NCBI RefSeq assembly: GCF_014839805.1
Contig: NC_051142.1
Location: 20,430,589-20,494,588, forward strand
From: Manduca sexta
Lineage: Eukaryota > Arthropoda > Insecta > Lepidoptera > Sphingidae
DNA: 64,000 bases
Reading direction: 5' to 3'
In this document: positions 1-12,100 of the stretch, piece after piece
Layout: the number at the start of each line of letters is the position of its first letter
Position numbering within the stretch: position 1 is the stretch's first letter
Notes under the pieces: generated by a model
Seen by the model: the letters and a program-made list of their open reading frames with translations, nothing else
Databases searched by the model: none
What the model was told of the DNA's origin: nothing
Position numbers and translations under genes: made by a program

Positions 1-302
1 CACGGCGGTTTGACAAGTCAACCACTGACGCATAATATGTACTTTAATATTTAATCTCAAAATTTGCTTGATGCTGTTACACTTTTCCTCGTCATAGAGT
101 TGCATAGAAGTGATCATTATATTGTTTAATCTAATAACATAGAACGTTAAAAACCTGGCAATTGGCATACAAATTATCTTGTTAGGTCAATTCACCAAAT
201 TCTAATTTAGTTACACTATTGAGGTGATGATTTCATTTCGAGAGTTATGTTCTTGACCGTTTTGCGCGAGATTTTTTTAGGTCAGTAGTAAGTTATTATA
301 TA

Positions 303-626
303 GCGGCGATAGCCTAGTTGGTTGTGGAACGGACTGCCGAGACGAATGTCCGCAGGTTCAAATCCCAAGGGCACACACCTCTGACTTTTTAAAAAAAAAT
401 GTGTGTATTCTTTGTGAATTATCGCTTGCATTAAGGGTGAAGGAAAACATCGTGAGGAAACCTGCATACCTGAGAAATTCTCTATAGGAATTTTCGATGG
501 TGTGTGAAGTCTACCAACCCGCAATGGGCCAGCGTGGTGGACTAAGGCCTAATCTCTCTCAGTAGTAGATGAGGCCAGAGCCCAACAGTGGGACAGTATA
601 TAATACAGGGCTGATATTATTATTTA
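303..626 (+). repeat. tRNA-derived SINE, family B
   Basis: A box-A-like TAGCCTAGTTGG and box-B-like GGTTCAAATCC lie in the first 65 bp, as expected for an internal Pol III promoter. The body continues through TAAGGCCTAATCTCTCTCAG to an AT-rich tail. It sits just upstream of the first visible exon of the acidic-protein gene. Confidence 0.85.
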
Positions 627-654
627 GTAAGTTATTCTGTTTCGTACCATTCAG

Positions 655-3600
655 GTGAGACGCCTCCAGCAGAATCATTGTCCGGGGAAGAAGAAATCAC
701 GGCCTCGTGGAGTGGAGTGCCTGAAGAAGTGAGTAGAAAGTAATTTTCAAACCAAGAAGGAGATATTTCAATGGAAAGAGTTTTGAAAATTTGCTTATAA
801 AATGAAACTTATTTCTTTTTCTTTGCGATAAAACTCGAAACTGGCAAAACACAAATCGCATCACACCATCACAACAGCATCTTGTTATTTAGGGTATATT
901 CTCTTTGTAATCGGAGTTCTTCTTGTTCTATTTTCAAATTCCCTATTATCACATACTAGTATCCCTATTCTAGGTAATATCAGACGACTTCTGGGAGGAC
1001 ACCCAAGACCTTCAGAGGTTGACGCTGATAAACGATAACGTGGCGCGCTCAGCGAGGCTAAGCGTCAAGTTGAACATGCCCATAGTTGGGAAGATCGAGA
1101 GATCCCCATCGATAGAGCGCGCAGGACAGATTGAGAGGGAGAATTATTTAAGAGAAAGAAAAGGTTATGATGTTACTTTTGTAGTTAGTTAAACTAAAGA
1201 ACCGATAGGGTTGGTTATTCTAAATACAGTAGTAGATACAGGGAAGCCAACGGCCATAAAGGGCAGGCTCGTCTTTCAAAACGATTAAAGTGCCAATCAA
1301 AGTAAACTTCAAATGATGCTAAAACACTAGCTATAGTGGCCCATGTACGTGTGTCACGTTCCGGCATCACCTGTGTATATCTAATAATCCGGCATAATTG
1401 TGTCCACTGTCAAGGGGTAATCATCTCTCGTCAGTCGACATTCTATTGGACCTCTTTCTACTTACTATCAGGTGCAGCGGAGTAACGGGTCATGCCCGTA
1501 TAAAAAGAAAGTAGAGAAGAAGGATACATTAGTTACCCCTGTTATTCGAACATACATGGATTACTTAGTATCGATTTATGATCTTTTTATTTGGGGACTA
1601 AAGTTTACAATTTATTGCTTTCTTTCAGGTAGAGTTATGCCCAACGAAGAGGTTGAAGTTAGTTACTATATTTTATTAACTTTTCTTAGCAATAATCTAT
1701 TATTTAGTTTTTGACTAAAGCTTCAAATTTGCTCTACAAACGTGCGTAATAAAGAATTAAATAATCAATCCGTTACAAGCTTAGGATCCATGACTTATGT
1801 ACTTCAGGCACCTGGATAATTTTATTTTTAATAGGACATTGATATGATTCATGCTTGTAGGTCTTAGTATTTTAGTTAACAAACTTGAGACTCAAATACG
1901 AGTCATAATTCAAAAGTCCTAAATTTGCATCACATATTGTGGTAATTTATCATAATTGATTGGTGCTGGAATTCGATAGTGTCCATAATTTACAATATTC
2001 GTTAATTATTACAGAAAAAACTTCGTGAAATGAGCGCTGCGAAATTCCAGTCTCAAGAAGTGCCTAAAGAAGGTGAGTTAACGATGACATCATAAAATAT
2101 ACTGAAGTGTCTTTTAACATAATATGTAGTGACAACTACCATTCTCATCAAACCCAACACTTATAACCTACGAGGTTCTTAAGGGTTTTCCTACACATTT
2201 AATTTAGTCGACTATAGAGACGAAGCCAGGAACCTATCGGTTTTACAGCCTTAATCATTAAAGAAGTGAGTTATCTAATTAATACATTTAAAACGTTAAT
2301 AGATGTTCAGAAATTCAAAGAACCCGAGAAGAAAGAATTGGAAATATGCGTATTCAATGAAGAGGGAGAGGAAATACCTTACGAGATATATGGTTATGTA
2401 TTTATTTACTAAATAGTAGTAGCATTCGATATTTAGAGTTTGTGGGTACGAATAATTTACTTGACACACGAAGGGTTGTTAATGATTAGTAATTAAAAGA
2501 TGTTATTCTGTAAACTACTGACCGCAAAACGTTATTGTGAGTAGCTGAAAATATAATATTGATAATATTTTACAAGATAAGGTCTCTACTCTTCAGCAGT
2601 TGCTAGCCACACTCCATTAAAACCCATATAAGTTCAATATCTAATTGAGTTGTAAAACTCTGCTGGAAGATGGACGGTGATTAATAATAATAAATAATCT
2701 AAGTGTAGCTCGTTCGTTAAAAAATTGGGTAGAAGTTCAAAGAATTCTAGAAATGAATACAAAATTATTACTACTTACATCTTTACCAACACTGTTAAAG
2801 TCATGGGAATGGTTATTATTATAATCTAGGAGAAATTGATCTGGAAGTGTCTGAGGAAGGTGAAGAGGAATCTCCGGAAGAGGCGGCACCTGCAGGAACG
2901 GAAGAGAAAGAAGAAGAAGTAAAAGAGGAAGAATCTGTTGAAAATGAGAAAGACAAGATTACGCTGTACGTCGCTGAAGTAAATATTTTCTGACGTTCTT
3001 TGTATTTTAGATTTCTGTCTTCTCTTTCTAAGTCCGAAGATCGTTTCTAGCTCAGTTAATAATCTAAGAATTATCCTTTAAGGATCTTGCAAATTGACGG
3101 TGCGCATATCACTACATAGTATAAAACAAAGTCGCTTTCTCTGTCCCTACCTTTGTATGCTTAAATATTTAAAATTACGCAACGGATTTTGATGCGGTTT
3201 TTTTTAATAGATAGAGTGATTCAAGAGGAAGGGTTATATGTATAATAACATCCATTAAATAGTGGAGAAATATTGCACCCGTGCGAAGCAGGGGCGGGTC
3301 GCTAGTTATAGCATATTATATAGTGTAAACGAACATTTTTTTCGGTAAGGGTATCTAACCACGTTACTTCAATTTACTGCAAAATCATCTCTTCCCTGCA
3401 CCTCGATGCTTATAAATTATCCTTTCTTCCTATTTCCTTGTCCTTTTCTGTCATTAGTGTTACCAAGCGCGAGCAGACCGTTTGGAAGACTTAGAACAGA
3501 CCTTCGACGAGATTGCGGCTATTGTGAATCGATTTAAGTCCGCTAATTATGATCTTGGTTAGTGCAAATTGGTAGCAAGAGTATTATGTAGTTTGGTTTT

Positions 3601-5438
3601 CGTGCTGTTTATTGACATTCCCCTTCAAAAGTATAAAATTATTTATTTGCGATCAGCTGCTAACTTTTATGCGAAGATTGATTGTGTCATTTTGACAGGG
3701 TTTTAATCAGGAAATATTAAGTATGTAAGTCATTATACCAATTATAGTTAAAGTTAGAACAGCAGTATTAAGGTCCTTATCTGACATTTGAATATCATCT
3801 CCTAAAGTCTCGATTATTGTTTCAGGTATGGTGGCCGGCCGTCAGATGTCAACAACCAGCGGCGAGTTCATTGTTCAGCATATAGAAAAGGAGATCATGG
3901 CATACATAGATGAGCAGATTGCCATTCTACCGGACCCTGACTTGAAGAAGAAAAAGGTGCGTCGGTTACGAGATATTCCTGTTAGTTCGTTATCTGGATG
4001 CCATGTCACTTACCATCGAGTACCGTGGAGTAACTTTGCTGGGGCTGTGTAAAAGAAGTGAGACAATAGGCTCGTCTAGACATAAAAGAGTTGTTATTCT
4101 TTTTCATGATGTAATACAATTCCTGTTATTTTACACTGGCATATGAATTCTATCTATTTACACCCTCATGTCTCATAGTTGGTACTGTTTATAATAGGCC
4201 AAGCCGGAAGAAGTGGCCATGATACGCGAAATACTGGAAAACTTCTTGGATGAGAACATGGACGTCATAGTTCCAGAAATTGAAGAGGTGGAGGAAGAGG
4301 AACAGCCGATACCCGAGGTATGTGTTTCTGTAAGACTAGGGCTGGAGCTAACCATGTCTATCAGGGCCAAATAGCTGGTGGTAAGGTACTATATATTAAA
4401 CTTTCTACTATCACCATCCTCATGGTAAAAGAAGTTGCCATATTTGTTAGTTCTAACGATTAATATTAAAGAATCATCCAATACATATTAGGAAATTAAT
4501 AATTTTAGCGATCATCGTGGGACGCAATCTCATTGGTCGATAATAATCGATATATTTATATTGTAGCTAGTGTAACTACTGGCCATAATGGGACTTAACA
4601 TCTCATGTCTCAGAATGGCGAGCACAGTGGAACACCAAACAATACTTTGTAATTCATGGTGTTCGATGGTGTTTCTACTATTTATGGGCGGTTGTATCGC
4701 TTACCATCAGTCGAACGGCAAACTCGTCTCGTCATTCAAACTAATAAAAAACAAAAATTGACCACACTACTGCTTCAGATCTAGTTTATACATACCTTAT
4801 CAGTAATCAATCATTTTCAGATAACAGTAGTATACGCAGTGCCTGGTATAGGTGGGCCGGTCGACGAAGACATTGTGAAGGAGTTCACCGACTACGCCTT
4901 GGACGTGTGCAAGGTCCAAGCTGACGTTTTCATGCCGAGGAATATCAGGCATTTCTTATGCCCGCCGATGGAGAAGTAAGTCATCAGCCATTATCCTTAG
5001 TAACACAGAGAGTGAGAGTGGTTGATAGGAAATCTTACTTTTATCATCTCTTGATATTGTTTTGATCCCAGTTTCTATTTTTAAAACGGCCGCATTCAAT
5101 CAACGATCTCAATCGCTTTTTCGAACCATAGTAAAAATGGACCAATCAAAGCAAAGGTAATTGACATGCTTACATATGAATCAATTTGATTGGTTTATTC
5201 TTCGGATCGGATCGCCAATAATATTGAGATTGTTTATTGAAAAGGTTTGTTGATGTGGAATAGATCTTGGATGTATGAGTTTCGATATTTTATAAAGTGA
5301 CATAAAATCGATTGAATTTAAAAACCTCTTCACATTCAAATTAAAAATAATATACTTTCATGCAGATACATCGAGAACGAATACGAAGATGACCTGAAGA
5401 AAGAAGAAGTTCCCACCGGTGGCGTTATTACTGATTAA
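655..5438 (+). CDS. Unrecognised acidic protein, 3' ten exons (5' end outside the window)
   Basis: I do not recognise this protein. Ten exons join in one frame with GT-AG splicing: 655-728, 974-1163, 2015-2072, 2303-2392, 2830-2978, 3458-3557, 3826-3956, 4198-4317, 4821-4975 and 5366-5438, where TAA ends the frame. Phases agree at every junction, which is the main evidence. The visible part is about 370 residues. It is highly charged: exon 5 is about 40% Glu, exon 8 has another Glu run (EIEEVEEEEQPIPE), and exon 6 looks helical (RLEDLEQTFDEIAAIVNRF). The last exons hold a less charged block containing VVYAVPGIGGPVDE and MPRNIRHFLCPPMEK. No signal peptide or membrane segment is visible. Two introns use the uncommon donor GTTATG (1164, 2393). 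Exon 1 here enters in phase 1, so more exons lie upstream. The exon structure is well supported; the function is unknown. Confidence 0.8.
1330..1512 (+). repeat. Family A retroelement-like repeat, 5'-truncated
   Basis: Family A has about 250 bp, begins near TTTTATATCCGCCCGGATAG and ends ACTTACCATCAGGTGCAGTG, then CGTATAAAAA. This copy lacks about the first 70 bp. It lies in an intron of the acidic-protein gene. Confidence 0.7.
3180..3312 (-). repeat. LINE-like tail, inverted
   Basis: The - strand reads ACTAGCGACCCGCCCCTGCT then TCGCACGGGTGCAATATTTC, a familiar lepidopteran repeat end. It is intronic in the acidic-protein gene. Confidence 0.6.
4563..4760 (+). repeat. Family E repeat, 3' part
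   Basis: It runs from GTAGCTAGTGTAACTACTGG through CTCATGTCTCAG to the end block GCTTACCATCAGTCGAACGG and an A-rich tail. It is intronic in the acidic-protein gene and serves as the empty-site reference for the insertion at 43011-44525. Confidence 0.75.
5087..5245. mobile_element. MITE, 159 bp, TTCAATMAACRATC inverted ends
   Basis: Left TTCAATCAACGATCTCAA and the reverse complement of the right end match at 16 of 18 bases. The same family occurs at 37212-37370. It lies in the last intron of the acidic-protein gene. Confidence 0.7.
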
Positions 5439-5798
5439 ATTATACTTCCAACATATTACTTCCTTTTGCGTAGTACCACTTCTTTACCCGTGTCCAGTAC
5501 CATGTAATAATTTATAATCTAAGGTTCTTGTATTGCATTATTCTGTGCGCAGGCGCTTACTGCCAGAACACGTGATGATTGGGTTCGTCTTTCAATTTAA
5601 ATTCTTTGTAGTTTAATACATCATTGGTCGTTTTGTCGAGGTGTTTTATAATATTGATAATTATACAAGTAAATTATTATCAGATTTATGAATGACAAAC
5701 GACCGACCAAGAATACCTATCAGTGTATATGGATGTCTATAAAATAATTTTAGGATTTTATCGTTAATGCACGTTGTTTTTAATCCTATACACTATGA

Positions 5799-5804
5799 AA
5801 TAAA
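5799..5804 (+). terminator. Polyadenylation signal of the acidic-protein gene
   Basis: AATAAA lies 361 bp after the stop codon at 5438 and is the first canonical signal I found downstream, giving a plausible 3' UTR of about 0.4 kb. Confidence 0.5.
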
Positions 5805-8605
5805 GATTCTTCGAGAAATCATTGCATTTTATTAAGGACCTTTATGGTACACGATAGTGGTGTACTGAGTTTGTTGAACAACCACTTATCTGCCACTACA
5901 TTTATTAAAAGATTTATGGAAGCTATCCCATGGATTTATCAGGATTAGAGGCAGGATATTTAAGGACCAGGACTTCCAGGTTCCAATGAAACATCCTAAA
6001 CTTTACATTGGTTTTTTATTTTAATATATGGAATAATAAATAAACCCCCCCAATGTATACCGTCCTATCACCGAGACACGTTGGCGGCCTGCGGACTATC
6101 GCATTCTCGCAGCTGCGCCTGGATCATAGACCATAGAGTAACAGATTAGTTTTTGTACGTAACAAAAAGTGTCTATTACATAGTATATTTTATAATTTCC
6201 TGTTTGAACATATTTATTTGTGATTTTCGTCGTGCGATTATGTTTACAAATCTTTTTTGTTTAAAAATGGAACAGTGAACTTGTTTTTTTTTATAACATT
6301 GGCCACCAGACGCAGCTGAGACAAAATGGCGACGATCAACCATTGAGCATTTATTTCAACCGGCACTAATAACATCCCATCATTGTACCACGGTTTGACA
6401 CCGTCATCACACCCGATGGCATTCTAAGCAACGAAAATTTTTCATTTAAAGCATCTTTGATGCGGTCCCCGAACGATACACGCCATAATTGTGATCTGTC
6501 ATATTTTTTTTGGCGCCAAATTTCATATTCGTAACAATTTGGTAGCAACACTTTGTAAATTTTACTATTCAAATGCATCTTTAATATTATTGAAGATATT
6601 TCATTTTGTACTACAACAAAATTACATTAATTTATTTCTAGTTCAAGATTATTTACTAAAACTTTTTGCATAACAAGATGGCGGCTTACTTTATAAAAAA
6701 ATATTTCGGAAACCGCATCATCTATACATCACTCCAAAACGTTTCTACATTACAGTACAGCGAAATAATTAAATATACACTTTGTATGTATTTGGATTTT
6801 TACTTTGGGTAACTAAATTCTATATACACAGTAATAAATATCCATTTCGCACAAACATTATTTACGTTTGTTTTTTCTCGAAAACATAATCCTTAACATT
6901 AAAAAAAAGCATCAACGCAAAAATCTTTACAAGCCCGCTAAATTAATAACACTTCAATGAAGAAAGGTTTTTTTTTCAAAATTTACATATAATATAGGTA
7001 CTTACAGGCGAAAACAAATCTCTGTCAAGTGACATTGACATACAAAGTGACACATGTCGGACACAGACAGCGACAGATATCAGGACTTCACTCGCAAACC
7101 ATCTCCGTTTAGGAATCGACAAGGATTTTTACACTAATTAAAAACTTAAATTATCTAACACTGGAAGAAAATGGAATAAAATTTTTAAAGATGGCCACAG
7201 CACATACATTTTGTGCCTTAAGTTCTTTTATCTTCGAGCAAGACACGCCGTTGGGATAACAATATTTTACAGAAATGTACCTCAGAATGAATAATTTCAC
7301 ATGTCAAAATTATGAGGTCAGATAATTAGACAGTTACAATAATTTTCTACGCTATGGAGGCATTTAGAAAACCATTGAACATTTTCATGCCTAAACGGTG
7401 ATGGAAACCAGAATCAGCAGGAGGCAAATATAAAGTTAACAAAAAGCACTTGAGTAACAGTAACAGTAACAGCACTCACAAAGTTGCTAAGAAGAGAGTA
7501 CTTGGTAAGCGAAATGTCAACGGAATGGAAAAAAGAGTTCATCATTAAGCATAAGATGTTGGAAGTGAAGGACCTTAAGATTTCATCAGTGACAGCAATT
7601 GCTAAATGAGAAAGACCATACTAACTTTGACTTTTGGCAGTATCTTAACGACGCATATGTTCAAGAATTATCTTCTAAACATATTTATAGACAAACTCGT
7701 ATGACCTGTAATAGCGTGAAGTTATTAAACAAGCAGGTCCAGAGATCAATCCCGAGGATATATAACATAGGCATTGTCCAACGTGTAAATACACTTAGGA
7801 ATTAAAACGTCATATGAACGGCCATCTTTAAAACATCCATTCCAAAGAGCAAATATATTACAATTGCTGCAATAATTCAATAAATGTGAGAGCGAAAGCG
7901 TACCGCGTTAGTTCTTACATTAAAGAAAAAATACTAACACTTAAAACACGTTCGTATAAACTTAGGCATTACTTAACAAGTATAGCTTATATTTACTTTG
8001 TGGCTGACAGCGAACATGTCACGATTCGCAAAGAAAAAAGATAAAATTGAGAACATCAGTTTAAAATAACGCATCTGTAACTAAAAACGGAAGTATAATG
8101 GCAGTGATATATGTAGTTAGTCAAATCGATATTGATGGAGAAATCTAGTCGACTGAAAACCAGACTAAGAAATGCGAAGTACTAAATTCTCTGATAGGTG
8201 GTAATATGAGGAATCTTAAAGTTATAGGAGGAGCATACCAAACAATGGAATTAGAAGTTTTATATTTATAGTAATTATTAGTAATAAGTATAAATAGTCG
8301 ACCACTATTTTTATAAATCTACAAAGACTATGTGGAAGACTACGTCCAATTCGACAAGGACTATGCGAATATAAATAAAATATTGAACTAGAAATATCCA
8401 AACGCATCAAGAATATCGTAAACATGTTCGCGTCAGTCACAATGGGACATAAGGTAGAAGACTTTATATTTGGTAGACAGCATTCATAATCCAATCTTAA
8501 TACATGTGAAAACCTTTTAGACCTACGTAGGTGACGATCGCAGCAGTTTGAATTGATTACGATGGTAGCAAAAATCTAAAGTGACAACCTTCAAATCAGT
8601 AAGCA
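5805..8605. other. Unassigned stretch between the acidic-protein gene and the gap
   Basis: AT-rich, with only short frames lacking splice-consistent partners. The missing FAR 3' exons are not recognisable here, so they may lie in the gap. Confidence 0.5.
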
Positions 8606-9105
8606 NNNNNNNNNNNNNNNNNNNNNNNNNNNNNNNNNNNNNNNNNNNNNNNNNNNNNNNNNNNNNNNNNNNNNNNNNNNNNNNNNNNNNNNNNNNNNNN
8701 NNNNNNNNNNNNNNNNNNNNNNNNNNNNNNNNNNNNNNNNNNNNNNNNNNNNNNNNNNNNNNNNNNNNNNNNNNNNNNNNNNNNNNNNNNNNNNNNNNNN
8801 NNNNNNNNNNNNNNNNNNNNNNNNNNNNNNNNNNNNNNNNNNNNNNNNNNNNNNNNNNNNNNNNNNNNNNNNNNNNNNNNNNNNNNNNNNNNNNNNNNNN
8901 NNNNNNNNNNNNNNNNNNNNNNNNNNNNNNNNNNNNNNNNNNNNNNNNNNNNNNNNNNNNNNNNNNNNNNNNNNNNNNNNNNNNNNNNNNNNNNNNNNNN
9001 NNNNNNNNNNNNNNNNNNNNNNNNNNNNNNNNNNNNNNNNNNNNNNNNNNNNNNNNNNNNNNNNNNNNNNNNNNNNNNNNNNNNNNNNNNNNNNNNNNNN
9101 NNNNN
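8606..9105. other. Assembly gap, 500 N
   Basis: Exactly 500 N, so probably a placeholder of unknown true length. It cuts FAR exon 10 after its first 62 bases. All reading frames spanning it are artefacts. Confidence 0.95.
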
Positions 9106-12100
9106 GCGTCGTGAAGTATTCCAAACACGCGGCCGCTTTCTCTAGCTTGCTTTGGACTCTTACCATCCTGTATTGAGGAGGGGACAACATTGAACAATTG
9201 TGATTTTAATTTTACCAAAAAATTACCATAGAGCTAAGTCAAAATTTTTGCTGCCGACTTTGTTGGTGGTAGTTTTATATCCGCCCGGATAGCAACCGAT
9301 GTACAAAAGGTGTTAAAACCCGAAATAGTGGCTCACGTAAGTGTGCCGCATTCTGGTATCAGTCTGTGTACACAAAAATCGTATGTGTGTATACAAAACT
9401 CGGGTTTCGACAGGCCAGCATAATTGTGTCGACTACCAAGGGGTAAACATCTTTCGTAAGTGGACATTCCTTTTGACCCTACTTCATTTACCATCAGGTA
9501 CAGTAGGTTCAGTTTGCTGTGCTAGTATATAAAAAAAAATTGGAAGTGTTCACAATATAATGTTTAACGATACTATATTACATTTGTTTGTTACTCTCTT
9601 TTATACTTGACACTAATCTATCTCTAGTCCGCAACGAAAATAAAATACAAAAATCGGGCGTAGGAATTGATAAAGATTTTGCTATTACATTGGTTTTATT
9701 TTCATGGCATTTATTCTACTCACATGGGTTTCTTGCCGGTGGACTTGGAGATGAAGTCCATGAGGAGTGCAGGCGCACGATGCTGCAGCAGCGACAACGT
9801 GCCATGCTTCAGCCGGCTGTTAGTGATGTCGCCGCCAGGGTACCACAGCACGTCGGCTACAACCATCATCATAAACTTTAATAACGCTAACATTGTCATC
9901 ACTGTCTATCTTTATGTCAAGGCTACCTAGAATGTGGCAATACAAACACGACATGAACGTCCGTGTCGTCCGATTTTGATTGATCAAGCGATCAACGCGT
10001 GAGTCACGTGTCAAACTCCCAACCAATCACAATCGAACGACGCTGATGTTCGTTTTGTAATTGCTGCCACATACTAGGGAGGCTGGCCGAACTAGAATGC
10101 GATGACACGTATTAGTGCAATACACGTTCCCACATCAGAAACGAATTGGCTTAGTTTGCCACAACCGGCTACCAACCTGACGTCAATTCTAGGGAATCCT
10201 ACCACTATCATGGGCTTACCTCTATTATACCCAATATCCTGGGTAGTATATATGTGAAATGGTATACATCCTGTAAGACATGCCGTCATAATATGAGTGA
10301 TCTTTGAGATACGTAAATAACCGCGTCGGCCCTCATTGCATTCCGTATACTTTGTAAGAACCTACTAAAACCCTAGCTCAGAGTATCCAGGGCTATGACT
10401 TTCTCAAAGTTAACAAGTGTTAGAGACTTAATAATCCATTAAACAAGACATATAAACTGATCATACATTGAAGTATGTAGCATACCGGAAAAAGCCAATC
10501 TGTCAGACAACATGCTGAGTAAAACGATAAAATTAAACGTTTTTTAAACTACTCTCAAAAACTTTATCTTGATATTTTATGTTTTGACAATAAAGGTCTA
10601 ACTACCAGAGATTTATCCTCCAGGAAAAAGGAAGTAATATATGCATGCTTACTGAACGGATGTTTCCTCATATATTTGAAACTTGTCTTTACAAAGTCCC
10701 GCCACGTGATCGGATTCTGTTGACCGGTGCAACAATTATACACCATCACGCTGTCGCCCCTGCAAAAGAAATATATCTTTATTTTTAATTCGTTATAGAT
10801 TACTTTTGTTTAGCTAGACAATATACTGCTTGTTTTTAAGGTCTTTCAAAGTCCACTAGGTAATGAATGCAAATGTCGATTACCTATTAATGGATTATGA
10901 AACTTAACATCAAACATGTTACGAGTAGAAAGCGTTGCACAATGCCATGAAGACATTAGTACTTAGATGTTCATGACTATTTTTTATGCTTATCATTCAA
11001 TCGACTCGGTTGCTGGTAGTACGATATTTGTATACGCCCGGTACTGATCACTTTACACAAGGTATAAAACCTGTTATAGTAGTCCTCGTAAGAGTGTCGC
11101 GTCCTTGGATCAGCCTGTGCATATTCGGTTTCAATAAAACGGCATAGTTTTGTCGACTGGCAAGGGGTACTCTCTAGTCAGTCCTATACCCTACCACACT
11201 TACTATCAGGTGCAGTGGCGTCACTGCCGAGTTTCTATAAAAAAAGTCATCATTCAGCTATACTAAGATATCTCACCGTCTCATGTGCGTCCGCCACGCG
11301 CACACAATCATCAGGTTGATGACGGTGTCGACGGGCACCAGGTCCGCGACCCTCGTGCCGCAGCCGAGCATCGTCCTGAATATGCCCTTGCCAACGGCGG
11401 CGATGATACCGTTCGGCCCATTCCAGTTGTCCACCCAGCCTTTGACCGGCTCGCGGAGTGACGATAGCACTGGAATGTTCAACGATGTTGTTTTAATGTT
11501 TGTTCAGGGTTAAGATTTTATCTCATGGTCGGATTTAAATTACGGTTATTGCTTTGGATTTCGCATAGCTTCAAAATTGTTCCATTTTAATGTCGTTCTT
11601 ATAGGCGTATACTTCGAAACAGCAGAGGGGAATTCCTCAAAATTAAACATGGTTTTGATTACTCTTTTTGTAATTAACTACTTTTATTATATAGAAACCC
11701 CTAGAAAAGAAGTTATAGCTAATATAGAGGTAGCTCTATGTTGCTAGTAGGTCACAATTTTTTTTATTTACTGTATTTAGGGTAGAAAAAACATAGCAAA
11801 ACGTTAACTAAGGATAATTCTTTTCAAATAAATGTTTGTTTCAATTATATTAATTAAACCGAATATAATTAATAAAAATATTCTTCTATAATTATGTAGA
11901 GATACAAAGGCACGTTTACAACTCGTTAGAAACAACGTGTCACCGTGTTAACAAAAAATATAATCGTGACACTCAGTAATATATTACTTATGTCTATTTA
12001 CGTTATAATTTGTCACATAACGTTAAGTTAATCGCATTCATCTATCATTATTCAAAAGTTTACGAAGCAATTAGATATCTTTTGCCGCAATCACTCAAGA

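Noticed and set aside
8523..9218. Long reading frames across the N runs (also 48066-48611)
   Set aside because: They consist of N and are artefacts of translating gaps.
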